A program made the translations under genes and the position numbers. A stretch of DNA of 64,000 nucleotides, from positions 1,887,415-1,951,414 of the forward strand of contig NZ_CP118480.1 in NCBI RefSeq assembly GCF_030450055.1, written 5' to 3'. Positions 18,389 to 26,125 of the stretch are shown here, piece after piece; position 1 is the stretch's first letter, and every line of letters starts with the position of its first letter. This DNA comes from Gallaecimonas kandeliae. Lineage in GTDB: Bacteria > Pseudomonadota > Gammaproteobacteria > Enterobacterales > Gallaecimonadaceae. The notes below the pieces were generated by a model. It saw only the letters and a list, made by a program, of their open reading frames with translations, was not told the DNA's origin and searched no databases.

Positions 18389-18674
18389 ACGGTTAACCCC
18401 GATTTAGGCCCGTCGCGATACGTCGCAACGAATGAATTTGAATCCGTTCAAAATCAAATAGATGCAGACGGTTTTGGAGAGAATAACACGGTCAAAACCC
18501 TTGTAAATGGGCAAAATGCGACCACCGCATGCGTTATTTGACCATTTGTGGAGGCTTTAGGTACATCCCATTTGGGCCTTTATTTGAACTGTGCATATAA
18601 CCAGTTATCGGTATGCCCTATGGAACCGATCCCTCTGCAGCCGCTCCGGTTGCAGCAGCCTTAGCGGCCAGCGG
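18389..18674. promoter_or_regulatory. Intergenic region with two palindromic sites
   Basis: No supported gene lies here. An inverted repeat TTTGAA-TCCG-TTCAAA is at 18437-18452. At 18589-18604, CTGT-N8-CCAG matches the LexA consensus CTGT-N8-ACAG with one mismatch. A short direct repeat CGTCGCGATA/CGTCGCAACG lies at 18411-18430. The region forms the upstream sequence of the LMW-PTP gene and the downstream sequence of radD. Confidence 0.4.
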
Positions 18675-20354
18675 CTAACCCAGGTCCTGGTGATCGGCAA
18701 AGCGGCCCTGATAGTCGAAGATCCGCTGGCCTAGGCGCCAACCTCTCTGTTTAGAGAGCAGCAGAAAACGGGGTTGCCGCAGCCGCGCCAAGTGGGCGGC
18801 CAGGCCCTTGTCGTCGGGCAGGAACAGGGTGCCAGGCGCCGGGTTGGCCTCTGCCAGGAAGCGCCTCAGGGCCTTGGTCTTGAACTTGAGGTACTCGGTG
18901 AAGGGCTGGCCGTCCAGGTCCCGGTAACAAAGCCGCAGGCCGCTGTCGTCCAGGCCAGTCTCCATCTCGGCGACCCGGAACAAATGCTGATCGCGGCTTT
19001 TCATGGCCTCGCGCAACTGCTTGTCCACATCCACCATCACCGCCTGGCAGTGGGGGCAGTGGCGGGCCGCGATGTCGGCTTCGCCGCCGCATTGGTTGCA
19101 GAGCCGAAAGCGAAAACGGTAGTCGCACTGCTGCTCAGGCCCCGTCATGCCCTGGCAACGGCGGCCAAAGTGCTCGATGACGTCGCCATCCTCGTCCACC
19201 TTGCCCCAAAACTGGTTGGGGAAGTCGCAAACAGGGCAAGGCACTGTCACAGGCACTGTGCCGGCAGGCCTTGGCTCCCCCACCTCTGGACTGAAGAGAT
19301 CGAAGCCAGAGCCGGCATAGTCCAGCACCAGGCAGTCCGTCTTGCCTTCGAAGAGGCGCAGGCCACGGCCCACCATCTGCTGGAAAAGGGACACCGACTG
19401 GGTGGGCCGCATCAGGGCTATGACGTCCACGTGGGGGGCGTCGAAACCTGTGGTCAACACCGAGACATTGACCAGGTACTTGAGTGTCTGCGCCTTGAAA
19501 GCGGCGATCAGGGCCTTGCGCTCTGGGCCAGGGGTATCTCCCAGCACCAGGGCCGCCTCACCTTCCGGCAGCCTGGCCAGGATGTCCCAGGCGTGTTTTC
19601 GGGTGGCGGCGAAGATCATGACCCCGCGCCGGCCTTCGCAGAGCGCCACCAGGTGGTCCACTATGGCGGGGGTCAGCTGGCCTTGGCCAGCCAAGGCGCG
19701 GTCAAGAGCGGCCTCGGTCCAGCTCTCTACGGCCTCGCTGAAGTCGTAGCGGATGGCCGGGGCCGGAATGAGCCGCACCGGCGTCAGGTAGCCCTGATCG
19801 ATAAGGCGCCGCAGGGGCAGCTCGAAGATGCAGTAGTCGAAAAGCTTGGGCTCGGTACTGCGTACTTGGCCCTTGGCGTGGAAACGGTAAAGCCAGCCGC
19901 TGTCGAGGCGGTAAGGGGTAGCGGTCAGCCCCAGCACCAGGCTCTTGGCGAAATGGGCCAGCACCTGCCGGTATTGGCTCTCCTCTGTGGGGCCTATACG
20001 GTGGCACTCGTCGATGACCACAAGAGAGAAATCGTCCTCAAAGGCGTCCAGGTTGGGAGCCACGGACTGGATGGAGGCGAATACCACCTTGCCCCTGGCA
20101 TCCTTGGCCTTGAGCCCGGCCGAGAAGATGCTGCCGTCGTCCCGAAGCTGGCGATACTTGTCGGCATTCTGGGCCACCAGCTCCGCCACATGGGTCAGCA
20201 TCAACACCCGGCCCTTGGCCAGGCGGGCCAGCTCGGCGATCACCAGGCTCTTGCCGGCGCCGGTGGGCAGCACCAGCAATGCCGGTGCCCTGCTCTTCCT
20301 GAAGTAGCTCAGGGTGGCCTTGACGGCCTCCTGTTGATAGGGCCTGAGTTTCAT
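18675..20354 (-). CDS. radD: RadD (YejH) DNA repair helicase
   Basis: RadD is a superfamily 2 ATPase that helps RecA-dependent repair in E. coli. The 559-aa protein opens KLRPYQQEAVKATL, with Walker A LPTGAGKS and the DECH box in VVIDECHRIG. Motif III GLTATPYRL, motif V VLTTGFDAPHVD and motif VI QQMVGRGLRL follow. Two zinc-binding clusters follow (CPVC ... C and CNQC ... CPHC), as in the E. coli protein. Pattern agreement is close across the whole length. The upstream kfrA-like gene is 73 nt away on the same strand; no terminator is seen between them. Confidence 0.93.
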   Translation of the reverse strand: MKLRPYQQEAVKATLSYFRKSRAPALLVLPTGAGKSLVIAELARLAKGRVLMLTHVAELVAQNADKYRQLRDDGSIFSAGLKAKDARGKVVFASIQSVAPNLDAFEDDFSLVVIDECHRIGPTEESQYRQVLAHFAKSLVLGLTATPYRLDSGWLYRFHAKGQVRSTEPKLFDYCIFELPLRRLIDQGYLTPVRLIPAPAIRYDFSEAVESWTEAALDRALAGQGQLTPAIVDHLVALCEGRRGVMIFAATRKHAWDILARLPEGEAALVLGDTPGPERKALIAAFKAQTLKYLVNVSVLTTGFDAPHVDVIALMRPTQSVSLFQQMVGRGLRLFEGKTDCLVLDYAGSGFDLFSPEVGEPRPAGTVPVTVPCPVCDFPNQFWGKVDEDGDVIEHFGRRCQGMTGPEQQCDYRFRFRLCNQCGGEADIAARHCPHCQAVMVDVDKQLREAMKSRDQHLFRVAEMETGLDDSGLRLCYRDLDGQPFTEYLKFKTKALRRFLAEANPAPGTLFLPDDKGLAAHLARLRQPRFLLLSKQRGWRLGQRIFDYQGRFADHQDLG

Positions 20355-20427
20355 GACCAGACCGCGGCAAAGGTACCCTCTGACGAGATCTGTGCACCGC
20401 CGCCGTTTGCTTTAAAAAAGGGGGGCT

Positions 20428-21309
20428 TCATGAATTACCAAGGGCGTTTTTCAAGGCTTCCAGTTCAACCTTGAGCTGCTGGCGTTTGCGGACCTGGTCG
20501 GCCAGGAAGTCCACCTCCACCACCAGTTTTTCCAGCAGCTGCTGTTGCTGTTCGAGACGCTCGCCCAACTGGCCGGCCGGTGTGGCCTGCTGGCCTTGCA
20601 TCTGCCTGTCCTTCTGGCCCAGCTCGGATTGCAGGATTTGCAACTGCGCCTGGAGCTGGCTTTGCTCCTGCTGCCACTGTCGGCGGGCCTGCTCATGCTC
20701 TTCCCGCTCCTTGGCACTCAGCGCCTGCCAGCGCTCCTGGAAGTGCTGCTGCTGGTGAAAGAGATGACTGACCTGGGCGCGGTTATCCTCGGCCTCACGT
20801 TGCCACTGGCTGCTTTGCTGTTTGGCCAGGGCCAGCTGACGCTGGGTCTCGGCCAGCAGCTTCTGCTGGTGCTCCAATGCTTCCTGGCTTTGGGCCTGGG
20901 CATTTTGGCTGTCGCTGAGCCGTGCCTGCAACGCCGCCAGCTGCCCTTTGGCCTCGGCCTCGGCGGCCAGGGCCTGATCCCGCTCGGCTGCCAAGGCAGC
21001 CAAGCTGTCCTGGACCCCCTGGCCGGCGGCGGCGATGGCGTCCTGCTTCTCCTGCTCCAACTGCTGGAACAGGGCATCCAGTGACTGTTGCAGGTGTAAA
21101 GGTGTCGCCAGCCTGACACTGCGTTCTTCCTGGGAAGAGCCATGCCATTCCTGCAGGTAGCGGCTGATGGAGCTGTTGGAGCCGCCCCCCAGCCAGTTGC
21201 GCACATTGTTTACCGATGGCTGTGAACCCTGCTCTACCAGGGCCTGGGCCGCCTTCCAGACGTTGTCGCGGTTGGCCCTGAGCTGCTGGCCGAAAGGGTT
21301 ATTGGGCAT
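20428..21309 (-). CDS. KfrA-like DNA-binding coiled-coil protein
   Basis: The 293-aa protein has an N-terminal helix-turn-helix-like domain of the KfrA/plasmid-replication type (residues about 1-70). It contains NVWKAAQALVEQGSQPSVNNVRNWL and then the SNSSISRYLQEW segment. A long Gln/Glu/Ala-rich coiled coil follows (about 75-290). KfrA of broad-host-range plasmids binds its own operator and forms filaments that help plasmid maintenance. Here the gene sits among housekeeping genes, so a chromosomal role is likely but unknown. A palindrome overlaps its predicted promoter, as expected for autorepression. AAAGG lies 7 nt before the ATG. Confidence 0.82.
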   Translation of the reverse strand: MPNNPFGQQLRANRDNVWKAAQALVEQGSQPSVNNVRNWLGGGSNSSISRYLQEWHGSSQEERSVRLATPLHLQQSLDALFQQLEQEKQDAIAAAGQGVQDSLAALAAERDQALAAEAEAKGQLAALQARLSDSQNAQAQSQEALEHQQKLLAETQRQLALAKQQSSQWQREAEDNRAQVSHLFHQQQHFQERWQALSAKEREEHEQARRQWQQEQSQLQAQLQILQSELGQKDRQMQGQQATPAGQLGERLEQQQQLLEKLVVEVDFLADQVRKRQQLKVELEALKNALGNS

Positions 21310-21329
21310 ATCGTACCTTTACATCAAGC

Positions 21330-21347
21330 TGTAATAGTTACATTACA
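21330..21347. promoter_or_regulatory. Palindrome upstream of the kfrA-like gene, putative operator
   Basis: TGTAAT (21330-21335) and ATTACA (21342-21347) form a perfect inverted repeat with a 6-nt centre. It overlaps a possible -10 (TAACTA) of a leftward promoter whose -35 would be TTGGCG. The position suits an autoregulatory site. Confidence 0.5.
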
Positions 21348-21395
21348 CACAGTTTTACGCCAAGCGCCCATGCAGTCAATGCCATGAAGCGCCTT

Positions 21396-21542
21396 TCATA
21401 GAGACTTTTCTGATTGGGACAGGGGCGGCCGCAACGCGGCCAGCTGGGCAAGACACCATGGGTGATCGGGTATCAGCCAGAGTTCCCCATAGCGCTGGAC
21501 CAGTGCCCTGAGCGTCGACGCGCAGGGCATGGTCGTCGACAC
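21396..21542 (-). other. Small or decayed reading frame downstream of htpX
   Basis: A GTG-started frame of 48 codons ends at 21396 with TGA. Its C-terminal part, LVQRYGELWLIPDHPWCLAQ and onward to SEKSL, has a protein-like composition. The stretch just upstream is protein-like in a different frame (EKPLDMLFRGPWQSLEYLSV and onward, roughly 21515-21600), separated by a frame change near 21520. This looks like either a very small gene or the remains of a longer one broken by an indel. I do not recognise a family. No Shine-Dalgarno sequence supports the short frame. The rest of the 21310-21700 region shows nothing else I can support. Confidence 0.25.
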
Positions 21543-21700
21543 TCAGGTATTCCAGGCTTTGCCAGGGTCCACGAAAGAGCATATCCAAGGGCTTCTCCCA
21601 AGGGGTTTACCCGTTCAGACTAGGCGCTGTCGGCAAAGGGTGCCGGCTTTCTCGTGGTCGCCGCCCAAGACATGGCGACCCATACTGGTGAGCCCAAGGC

Positions 21701-21727
21701 AAAAAAGAGGCCGCACTTAGGCGGCCT
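21701..21727 (-). terminator. Intrinsic terminator after htpX
   Basis: On the minus strand AGGCCGC (complement of 21721-21727) pairs with GCGGCCT (complement of 21708-21714), and six T residues follow after one base. Confidence 0.85.
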
Positions 21728-21755
21728 TAAAAGGTGGGTTGACGCTGGTGAAAAA

Positions 21756-22634
21756 TCAGAGGGCGCGCAGGGCGGCGATACGTTTCTCGATGGGCGGGTG
21801 GCTCATCATCAGCTCGGCCAAAGAGCGTTTGCCCTGGATACCGAAGGCGGCCAGCTGGCCTTCCAGATGAGGTTCTTCGTGGGCCCGGCCCAGGCGCTCC
21901 AGGGCGCTGATCATCTTCTGGCGTCCGGCCAGGGCAGCACCGCCGGCATCGGCGCGAAACTCACGTTGACGGGAGAACCAGGCGACGATGAAGGAAGCCA
22001 GTATGCCGAACACCATTTCCAGCACCATCACGACTGCGAAGTAGGCAAGGCCGCCCAAGCCCTGGCCTTCTTCCTCGTCATTGCCGCGCATGGCATTGGA
22101 GATCACGCCGGCGACGACGCGGGCGAAGAAGATGACGAAGGTATTAAGTACGCCCTGGATCAGGGTCATGGTCACCATGTCGCCGTTGGCGACGTGGGAG
22201 ATCTCGTGGCCCAGTACCGCTTCGACTTCGTCCCTGTCCATCTTGTAGAGCAGGCCTGTGGACACGGCCACCAGGGAGTCGTTCTTGCTGGGGCCTGTGG
22301 CGAAGGCGTTCATGTCGGGGGAATCGTAGATGGCCACTTCCGGCATCTTGATGCCGGCCTTCTGGGCCTGGCGGGCCACGGTGTCCACCAGCCATTGCTC
22401 CATCTGGTCCCGGGGACGCTCTATCACATAGGCACCGGTGCTGCGCTTGGCCATCCATTTGGACATCAGCAGGGAAATGAAGCTGCCGCCAAAACCGAAG
22501 ACGGCGGCGATGACCAGATAGCCGGCTGTGGACTGGTTCTGGATCCCCAGCGCCGACATCACCAGGTTGAGGACGATGGACAGCACCAGGATCACGGCCA
22601 GGTTGGTGGCCAGGAACAGGACGACGCGTTTCAC
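21756..22634 (-). CDS. htpX: Membrane protease HtpX
   Basis: HtpX is an inner-membrane zinc metalloprotease that degrades misfolded membrane proteins. The 292-aa protein has two N-terminal membrane helices, the HEISH zinc motif in [14 protein letters not shown], two further helices and the third zinc ligand in [11 protein letters not shown]. The GTG at 22634 is preceded by AAGGAGT with a 6-nt spacing. It also puts the first residues ([14 protein letters not shown]) in line with E. coli HtpX, so I reject the longer upstream frame. Promoter sequences probably lie between it and the divergent pepE. Confidence 0.95.
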   Translation of the reverse strand: MKRVVLFLATNLAVILVLSIVLNLVMSALGIQNQSTAGYLVIAAVFGFGGSFISLLMSKWMAKRSTGAYVIERPRDQMEQWLVDTVARQAQKAGIKMPEVAIYDSPDMNAFATGPSKNDSLVAVSTGLLYKMDRDEVEAVLGHEISHVANGDMVTMTLIQGVLNTFVIFFARVVAGVISNAMRGNDEEEGQGLGGLAYFAVVMVLEMVFGILASFIVAWFSRQREFRADAGGAALAGRQKMISALERLGRAHEEPHLEGQLAAFGIQGKRSLAELMMSHPPIEKRIAALRAL

Positions 22635-22765
22635 GATAGGACTCCTTAAGCCAAAGACGCGTGGGACTGATGACATAATATGTCCGAGCTTTGGCTTTTC
22701 AAGTCCACAGCCACAGAAAATTCGTTATCATCTGTGACTTTCTCCAGCCAACAAGGTTTCCTGCC

Positions 22766-23467
22766 ATGCGTGCCCTGCTGCTTTCCGCCTCCCGTGCCGG
22801 TGATACCCCTTACCTGACCCATGCCCTGCCCTTTATCGACGCTCTGCTTAAGAGCAACGAAAGGGAACTGCTGTTCGTGCCCTTTGCCGGCGTCACCATC
22901 AGCTGGGACGACTATACCGCCAAGGTCGCTGAAGCCCTGGCGCCGCTCGGGATCAGTGTCACCGGCATCCACCAGGCCGCCGACCCGGTGCAAGCCGTGA
23001 AAGACGCCAAGGCCATCGCCATCGGCGGCGGCAACACCTTCAGGCTGCTCACCGAGCTCTACGGCCGCGAGCTGGTGGCCGCCATCCGCGACCAGGTGGC
23101 CGAAGGCATGCCCTACATCGGCTGGAGCGCCGGCTCCAATGTCGCGGGCAAGAGCATTCGCACCACCAACGACATGCCCATCATCTATCCGCCGAGCTTC
23201 GACGCCATCCAGTTGGTGCCATTCCAGCTAAACCCCCATTTCACCGACTATGTGCAGCCCGGCCACAACGGCGAAACCCGCACCGAGCGCCTCACCGAGT
23301 TCCTGACCCTCAATCCCCAGGAAAGGGTGCTCTGCCTGCCGGAAGGCACTGCCCTCAGGCGCAACGGCGACAAACTGACGTTGCTGGGCGGCAAGGTCTG
23401 CTACCTGATGCGCTTTGGCGAAACCGAGAGCATCGAAGCCGGCAGCGATCTCAGCCACTGGCTCTGA
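22766..23467 (+). CDS. pepE: Dipeptidase E (alpha-aspartyl dipeptidase)
   Basis: PepE is a serine peptidase of family S51 that cleaves Asp-Xaa dipeptides. The 233-aa protein aligns through its length with E. coli PepE. It has FVPFAGVT, the IAIGGGNTFRLL loop, the nucleophile Ser121 in IGWSAGSN, RTTNDMPI and LNPHFTDY with the active-site histidine. An open frame extends further upstream, but AAGG lies 9 nt before the ATG at 22766 and the family start agrees with it. It stands alone, divergent from htpX. Confidence 0.93.
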   Translation: MRALLLSASRAGDTPYLTHALPFIDALLKSNERELLFVPFAGVTISWDDYTAKVAEALAPLGISVTGIHQAADPVQAVKDAKAIAIGGGNTFRLLTELYGRELVAAIRDQVAEGMPYIGWSAGSNVAGKSIRTTNDMPIIYPPSFDAIQLVPFQLNPHFTDYVQPGHNGETRTERLTEFLTLNPQERVLCLPEGTALRRNGDKLTLLGGKVCYLMRFGETESIEAGSDLSHWL

Positions 23468-23538
23468 CGGGTCGCGGTTAAAAGGGGGCTCTGTTAAGAT
23501 CCCCCCTCTTTTTTTTGCAATGACGGAGTGACGCCACC

Positions 23539-24153
23539 ATGGCCGATTACCAAACCACAGAACAAAAGGCCAGCTACGGCGTAGGCCGCCAGATGGGTGA
23601 CCAACTGGCCCAGCAGGCTTTCGACGGCCTGGATATCCCTGCCGTTCAGCAAGGCCTGGCCGACGCCCTGCGCGGCGAGGAATTCGCTGTTTCTCCTGAC
23701 GACATCAACGCCGCCTTCGACGTCATCCGCAGCCGCCTGGAAGAAGAAGACAAGGCCCGCAAGGCCGCCTTCACCCAGGCCAACGACGTCTTCCTGGCCG
23801 AGAACGCCAAGAAAGACGGCGTCGTGGTCACCGACTCCGGCCTGCAGTACGAAGTCCTGGCCGAAGGCGAAGGCGCTACCCCCAGCGCCGCCGACAAGGT
23901 CAAGGTCCACTACCACGGCACCCTGATCGACGGCACCGTCTTCGACAGCTCCGTCGCCCGCGGCGAGCCGATCAGCTTCCCGGTGACCGGCGTCATCAAA
24001 GGCTGGGTAGAAGCCCTGCAACTGATGAAAGTCGGCTCCAAGTGGCGCCTGACCATTCCCCACGATCTGGCCTACGGCGAGCAAGGCGCTGGCCGCGCCA
24101 TACCACCCTTTGCCGTGCTGGTGTTCGAAGTCGAACTGCTGGGTATCGAGTAA
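23539..24153 (+). CDS. fklB: FKBP-type peptidyl-prolyl isomerase FklB
   Basis: The 204-aa protein has an N-terminal dimerisation region (ASYGVGRQMGDQLAQQ) and a C-terminal FKBP domain with VKVHYHGTLIDGTVFDSS, VIKGWVEALQLM and the closing IPPFAVLVFEVELL. The layout and length match E. coli FklB (FKBP22). It lacks a signal peptide, so it is cytoplasmic, unlike FkpA. It accelerates cis-trans isomerisation of prolyl bonds. A terminator follows directly, then the esterase gene. Confidence 0.92.
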   Translation: MADYQTTEQKASYGVGRQMGDQLAQQAFDGLDIPAVQQGLADALRGEEFAVSPDDINAAFDVIRSRLEEEDKARKAAFTQANDVFLAENAKKDGVVVTDSGLQYEVLAEGEGATPSAADKVKVHYHGTLIDGTVFDSSVARGEPISFPVTGVIKGWVEALQLMKVGSKWRLTIPHDLAYGEQGAGRAIPPFAVLVFEVELLGIE

Positions 24154-24158
24154 GTCAT

Positions 24159-24186
24159 AAAGGCAGCGCAAGCTGCCTTTCTTTTT
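24159..24186 (+). terminator. Intrinsic terminator after fklB
   Basis: AAAGGCAGC and GCTGCCTTT form a 9-bp stem around a GCAA loop, followed by CTTTTT. Confidence 0.88.
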
Positions 24187-24197
24187 GGGATCGCTTG

Positions 24198-24869
24198 ATG
24201 CAATACCTGCCCTGCCTGGAACTGACCACAGGCGACAACATCGAGGCCAGCGTGATCTGGCTGCACGGCCTGGGTGCCGACGGTAACGACTTCGCCCCCG
24301 TGGTGCCGGAACTGGGCCTGCCCCAGGGCGCCGGGGTGCGTTTTATCTTCCCCCATGCTCCCGTGATGCCGGTCACCGTCAACGGCGGCTACCTGATGCC
24401 GGCCTGGTACGACATCCTCAGCCTGGATATCGACCGCAAGGTGGACGAAACCCAGCTGCGGGCCTCGGCCCAGGCGGTAAAAGATCTGATCGCGCGGGAG
24501 CTGGCCAGAGGCATCCCCAGCCAACGTATAGTGCTGGCCGGCTTTTCCCAAGGCGGCGCCGTGGCCTATGAAGCGGCCTTAAGCCTGGACAAGCCCCTGG
24601 CGGGCCTGCTGGCCCTGTCCACCTATTTTGCGACCCAGGGCAGCATTGAGCTGAACGACGCCAACAAAGCCTTGCCGGTCGCCATCCACCACGGCGTCCA
24701 GGACCCTGTGGTGCCGGAGCTACTGGGCCAAAGGGCGGCACAATGCCTCAAAGACTGGGGTTACCAGGTGGAATACCGCCGCTACCCCATGGAGCACAGC
24801 CTTTGCCTGCCCCAAATCAAGGACATAGGCCAGTGGCTGGCCCAAGTCTTGGCCCTGAAGGCGAGCTGA
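24198..24869 (+). CDS. Phospholipase/carboxylesterase family hydrolase
   Basis: This 223-aa alpha/beta hydrolase matches the acyl-protein thioesterase/carboxylesterase family. WLHGLGADGNDF forms the oxyanion region, GFSQGGAVAYEA has the nucleophile serine, HHGVQDPVVP the aspartate and YPMEHSLCL the histidine. Close relatives include Pseudomonas EstB-type esterases with broad ester activity. The ATG at 24198 lies 11 nt after the fklB terminator, so transcription may be by read-through. It is not a BioH-type esterase by sequence pattern. Confidence 0.88.
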   Translation: MQYLPCLELTTGDNIEASVIWLHGLGADGNDFAPVVPELGLPQGAGVRFIFPHAPVMPVTVNGGYLMPAWYDILSLDIDRKVDETQLRASAQAVKDLIARELARGIPSQRIVLAGFSQGGAVAYEAALSLDKPLAGLLALSTYFATQGSIELNDANKALPVAIHHGVQDPVVPELLGQRAAQCLKDWGYQVEYRRYPMEHSLCLPQIKDIGQWLAQVLALKAS

Positions 24870-24899
24870 AAAAACGGCCCCGCTGCCTTTGGCGGGGCC
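24869..24899 (-). terminator. Leftward terminator with no sense gene, end of an antisense transcript
   Basis: An 8-bp GC stem (24876-24883 with 24892-24899) is followed by G and six T residues only on the minus strand. No leftward gene lies nearby except yjjG, which begins beyond the convergent nlpC-type gene. It may end yjjG transcripts that run antisense through the lipoprotein gene. Confidence 0.5.
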
Positions 24900-24945
24900 A
24901 TAGCCCGATGCTAGGCTGGTTCCACCCTCTTCCCAGGCCGAGCCC

Positions 24946-25428
24946 ATGAACAAAGCCCTGCCCTTCCTCTGCCTGATGCTCTCGGCCTGCGCCTCGTCGC
25001 CACCGGCGCCAACGTCAACGTCAACGTCAACGTCAACGTCAACGTCAACGCCCGAGTATCAGAGCCCCGCCCTTGCCAAACTGCAAGCCCAGTACCAGGC
25101 ATGGCGCGGCGTCAGTTACCGTTTTGGGGGCACGGACAAAGGCGGCATTGATTGTTCCGCCTTCACCCAGGAGACCTTCAAGGACCAGTTTGGCCTGGCG
25201 CTGGCGCGCACCACCCAGGCCCAGGTCCGTGAAGGCAGGCCCGTCAGCCAGGCAAAGCTGGCCCCCGGAGATCTGCTGTTCTTCCGGATAGGCCGCTATC
25301 GTCATGTGGGGATCTACTTGGAGGCGGGGCGCTTCCTGCACGTGTCCACCCGCTTGGGGGTGACCATCTCGTCCCTGGCCGACCCCTACTGGCAGGCTCA
25401 TTACTGGACCGCCAGGCGGGTGCTTTAA
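24946..25428 (+). CDS. NlpC/P60-family lipoprotein peptidase
   Basis: This 160-aa protein starts with a lipoprotein signal peptide (MNKALPFLCLMLSAC, lipobox LSAC) and continues with a linker of six Thr-Ser pairs. The NlpC/P60 domain has the catalytic cysteine in GGIDCSAFTQ, the first histidine in RYRHVGIYL and the second in FLHVSTR. Such enzymes cut D,L-endopeptide bonds in peptidoglycan, like Spr/MepS. The linker is encoded by a 6-nt tandem repeat. Its last 4 nt overlap the end of the convergent yjjG, leaving no room for a terminator. Confidence 0.92.
   Translation: MNKALPFLCLMLSACASSPPAPTSTSTSTSTSTSTPEYQSPALAKLQAQYQAWRGVSYRFGGTDKGGIDCSAFTQETFKDQFGLALARTTQAQVREGRPVSQAKLAPGDLLFFRIGRYRHVGIYLEAGRFLHVSTRLGVTISSLADPYWQAHYWTARRVL
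25012..25050 (+). repeat. Hexanucleotide tandem repeat (ACGTCA), 6.5 copies
   Basis: ACGTCA is repeated six and a half times without interruption and encodes alternating Thr and Ser in the lipoprotein linker. Because the unit is 6 nt, copy-number changes keep the frame and alter only linker length. Confidence 0.95.
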
Positions 25429-26093
25429 GCCAGCAGCGCTTTCAACTCCAGCAAAGAGCCGACTTCATAGGTGGGGCTGATGCCGTCCGGCCTGGGATTG
25501 CCATGGCGGTTGAACCAACAGGTATCCAGGCCCACACCGGCGCCGCCGGCCACGTCGGCGTGGGGATTGTCCCCCACCATCAGCGCCTTCTCTGGCTTCT
25601 GGTCCATCTTGTCGAAGGTGAAATGGAAAATGGCGGGATCCGGCTTGGCCACCCCGGCTTCTTCCGAGGTCACCACCAGTTCGAAGAATTCGCTCCAGCC
25701 GGCCCTCGCCAGGCGCCCGGGTTGCAAGGCCTTGAAACCGTTGCTGATGATACCAAGCCTGGCCCGGCCCTTGAGGCTCAGCAGCAGCTCATGGGCACCG
25801 TCCATGGGCGGGCTGTTCTCCACCATGGCTTCCTGGAACTGGGCGTTCAGTGCCACTGGCTTGACCCCGAACCGCTCCCCGAAATGGGCGAAGCGCTGTT
25901 TCTGGAGGGCCAGCATGTCGATTTCGCCCTGGTGGTACTGCTCCCAGAGGGCCAGGTTCTTGCGCTGGAAGTCGCTGTAGCACTGCTCTGTCATCTCATG
26001 GCCGTAACGGGCCAAGAGGCTCTTCAAGCCCCCTTGGGAATCAAAGCGGAACAGGGTCTCATCGGCGTCAAACAGCACCCATTGATATTGCAT
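25425..26093 (-). CDS. yjjG: Pyrimidine 5'-nucleotidase YjjG
   Basis: YjjG is a HAD phosphatase that removes phosphate from non-canonical pyrimidine nucleotides such as dUMP derivatives, a house-cleaning function. The 222-aa protein matches E. coli YjjG along its length. It has FDADETLFRFD (motif I), IISNGF (motif II), the lysine in AGVAKPDPAIF and GDNPHADVAGG (motif IV). It is separated from bioD by 32 nt and may share the bio transcript. Its end overlaps the convergent NlpC lipoprotein gene. Confidence 0.9.
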   Translation of the reverse strand: MQYQWVLFDADETLFRFDSQGGLKSLLARYGHEMTEQCYSDFQRKNLALWEQYHQGEIDMLALQKQRFAHFGERFGVKPVALNAQFQEAMVENSPPMDGAHELLLSLKGRARLGIISNGFKALQPGRLARAGWSEFFELVVTSEEAGVAKPDPAIFHFTFDKMDQKPEKALMVGDNPHADVAGGAGVGLDTCWFNRHGNPRPDGISPTYEVGSLLELKALLA

Positions 26094-26125
26094 CAGCTAC
26101 TCCGGGCTCAACAAAGCGGCCAATG

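Noticed and set aside
24198-24869. The esterase as the missing BioH partner of BioC.
   Set aside because: Its GFSQGG nucleophile elbow and family pattern are those of acyl-protein thioesterase-like carboxylesterases, and it is not in the bio operon.
25012-25050. A repeat array that might be CRISPR-like.
   Set aside because: It is a perfect 6-nt tandem repeat in coding DNA with no spacers.
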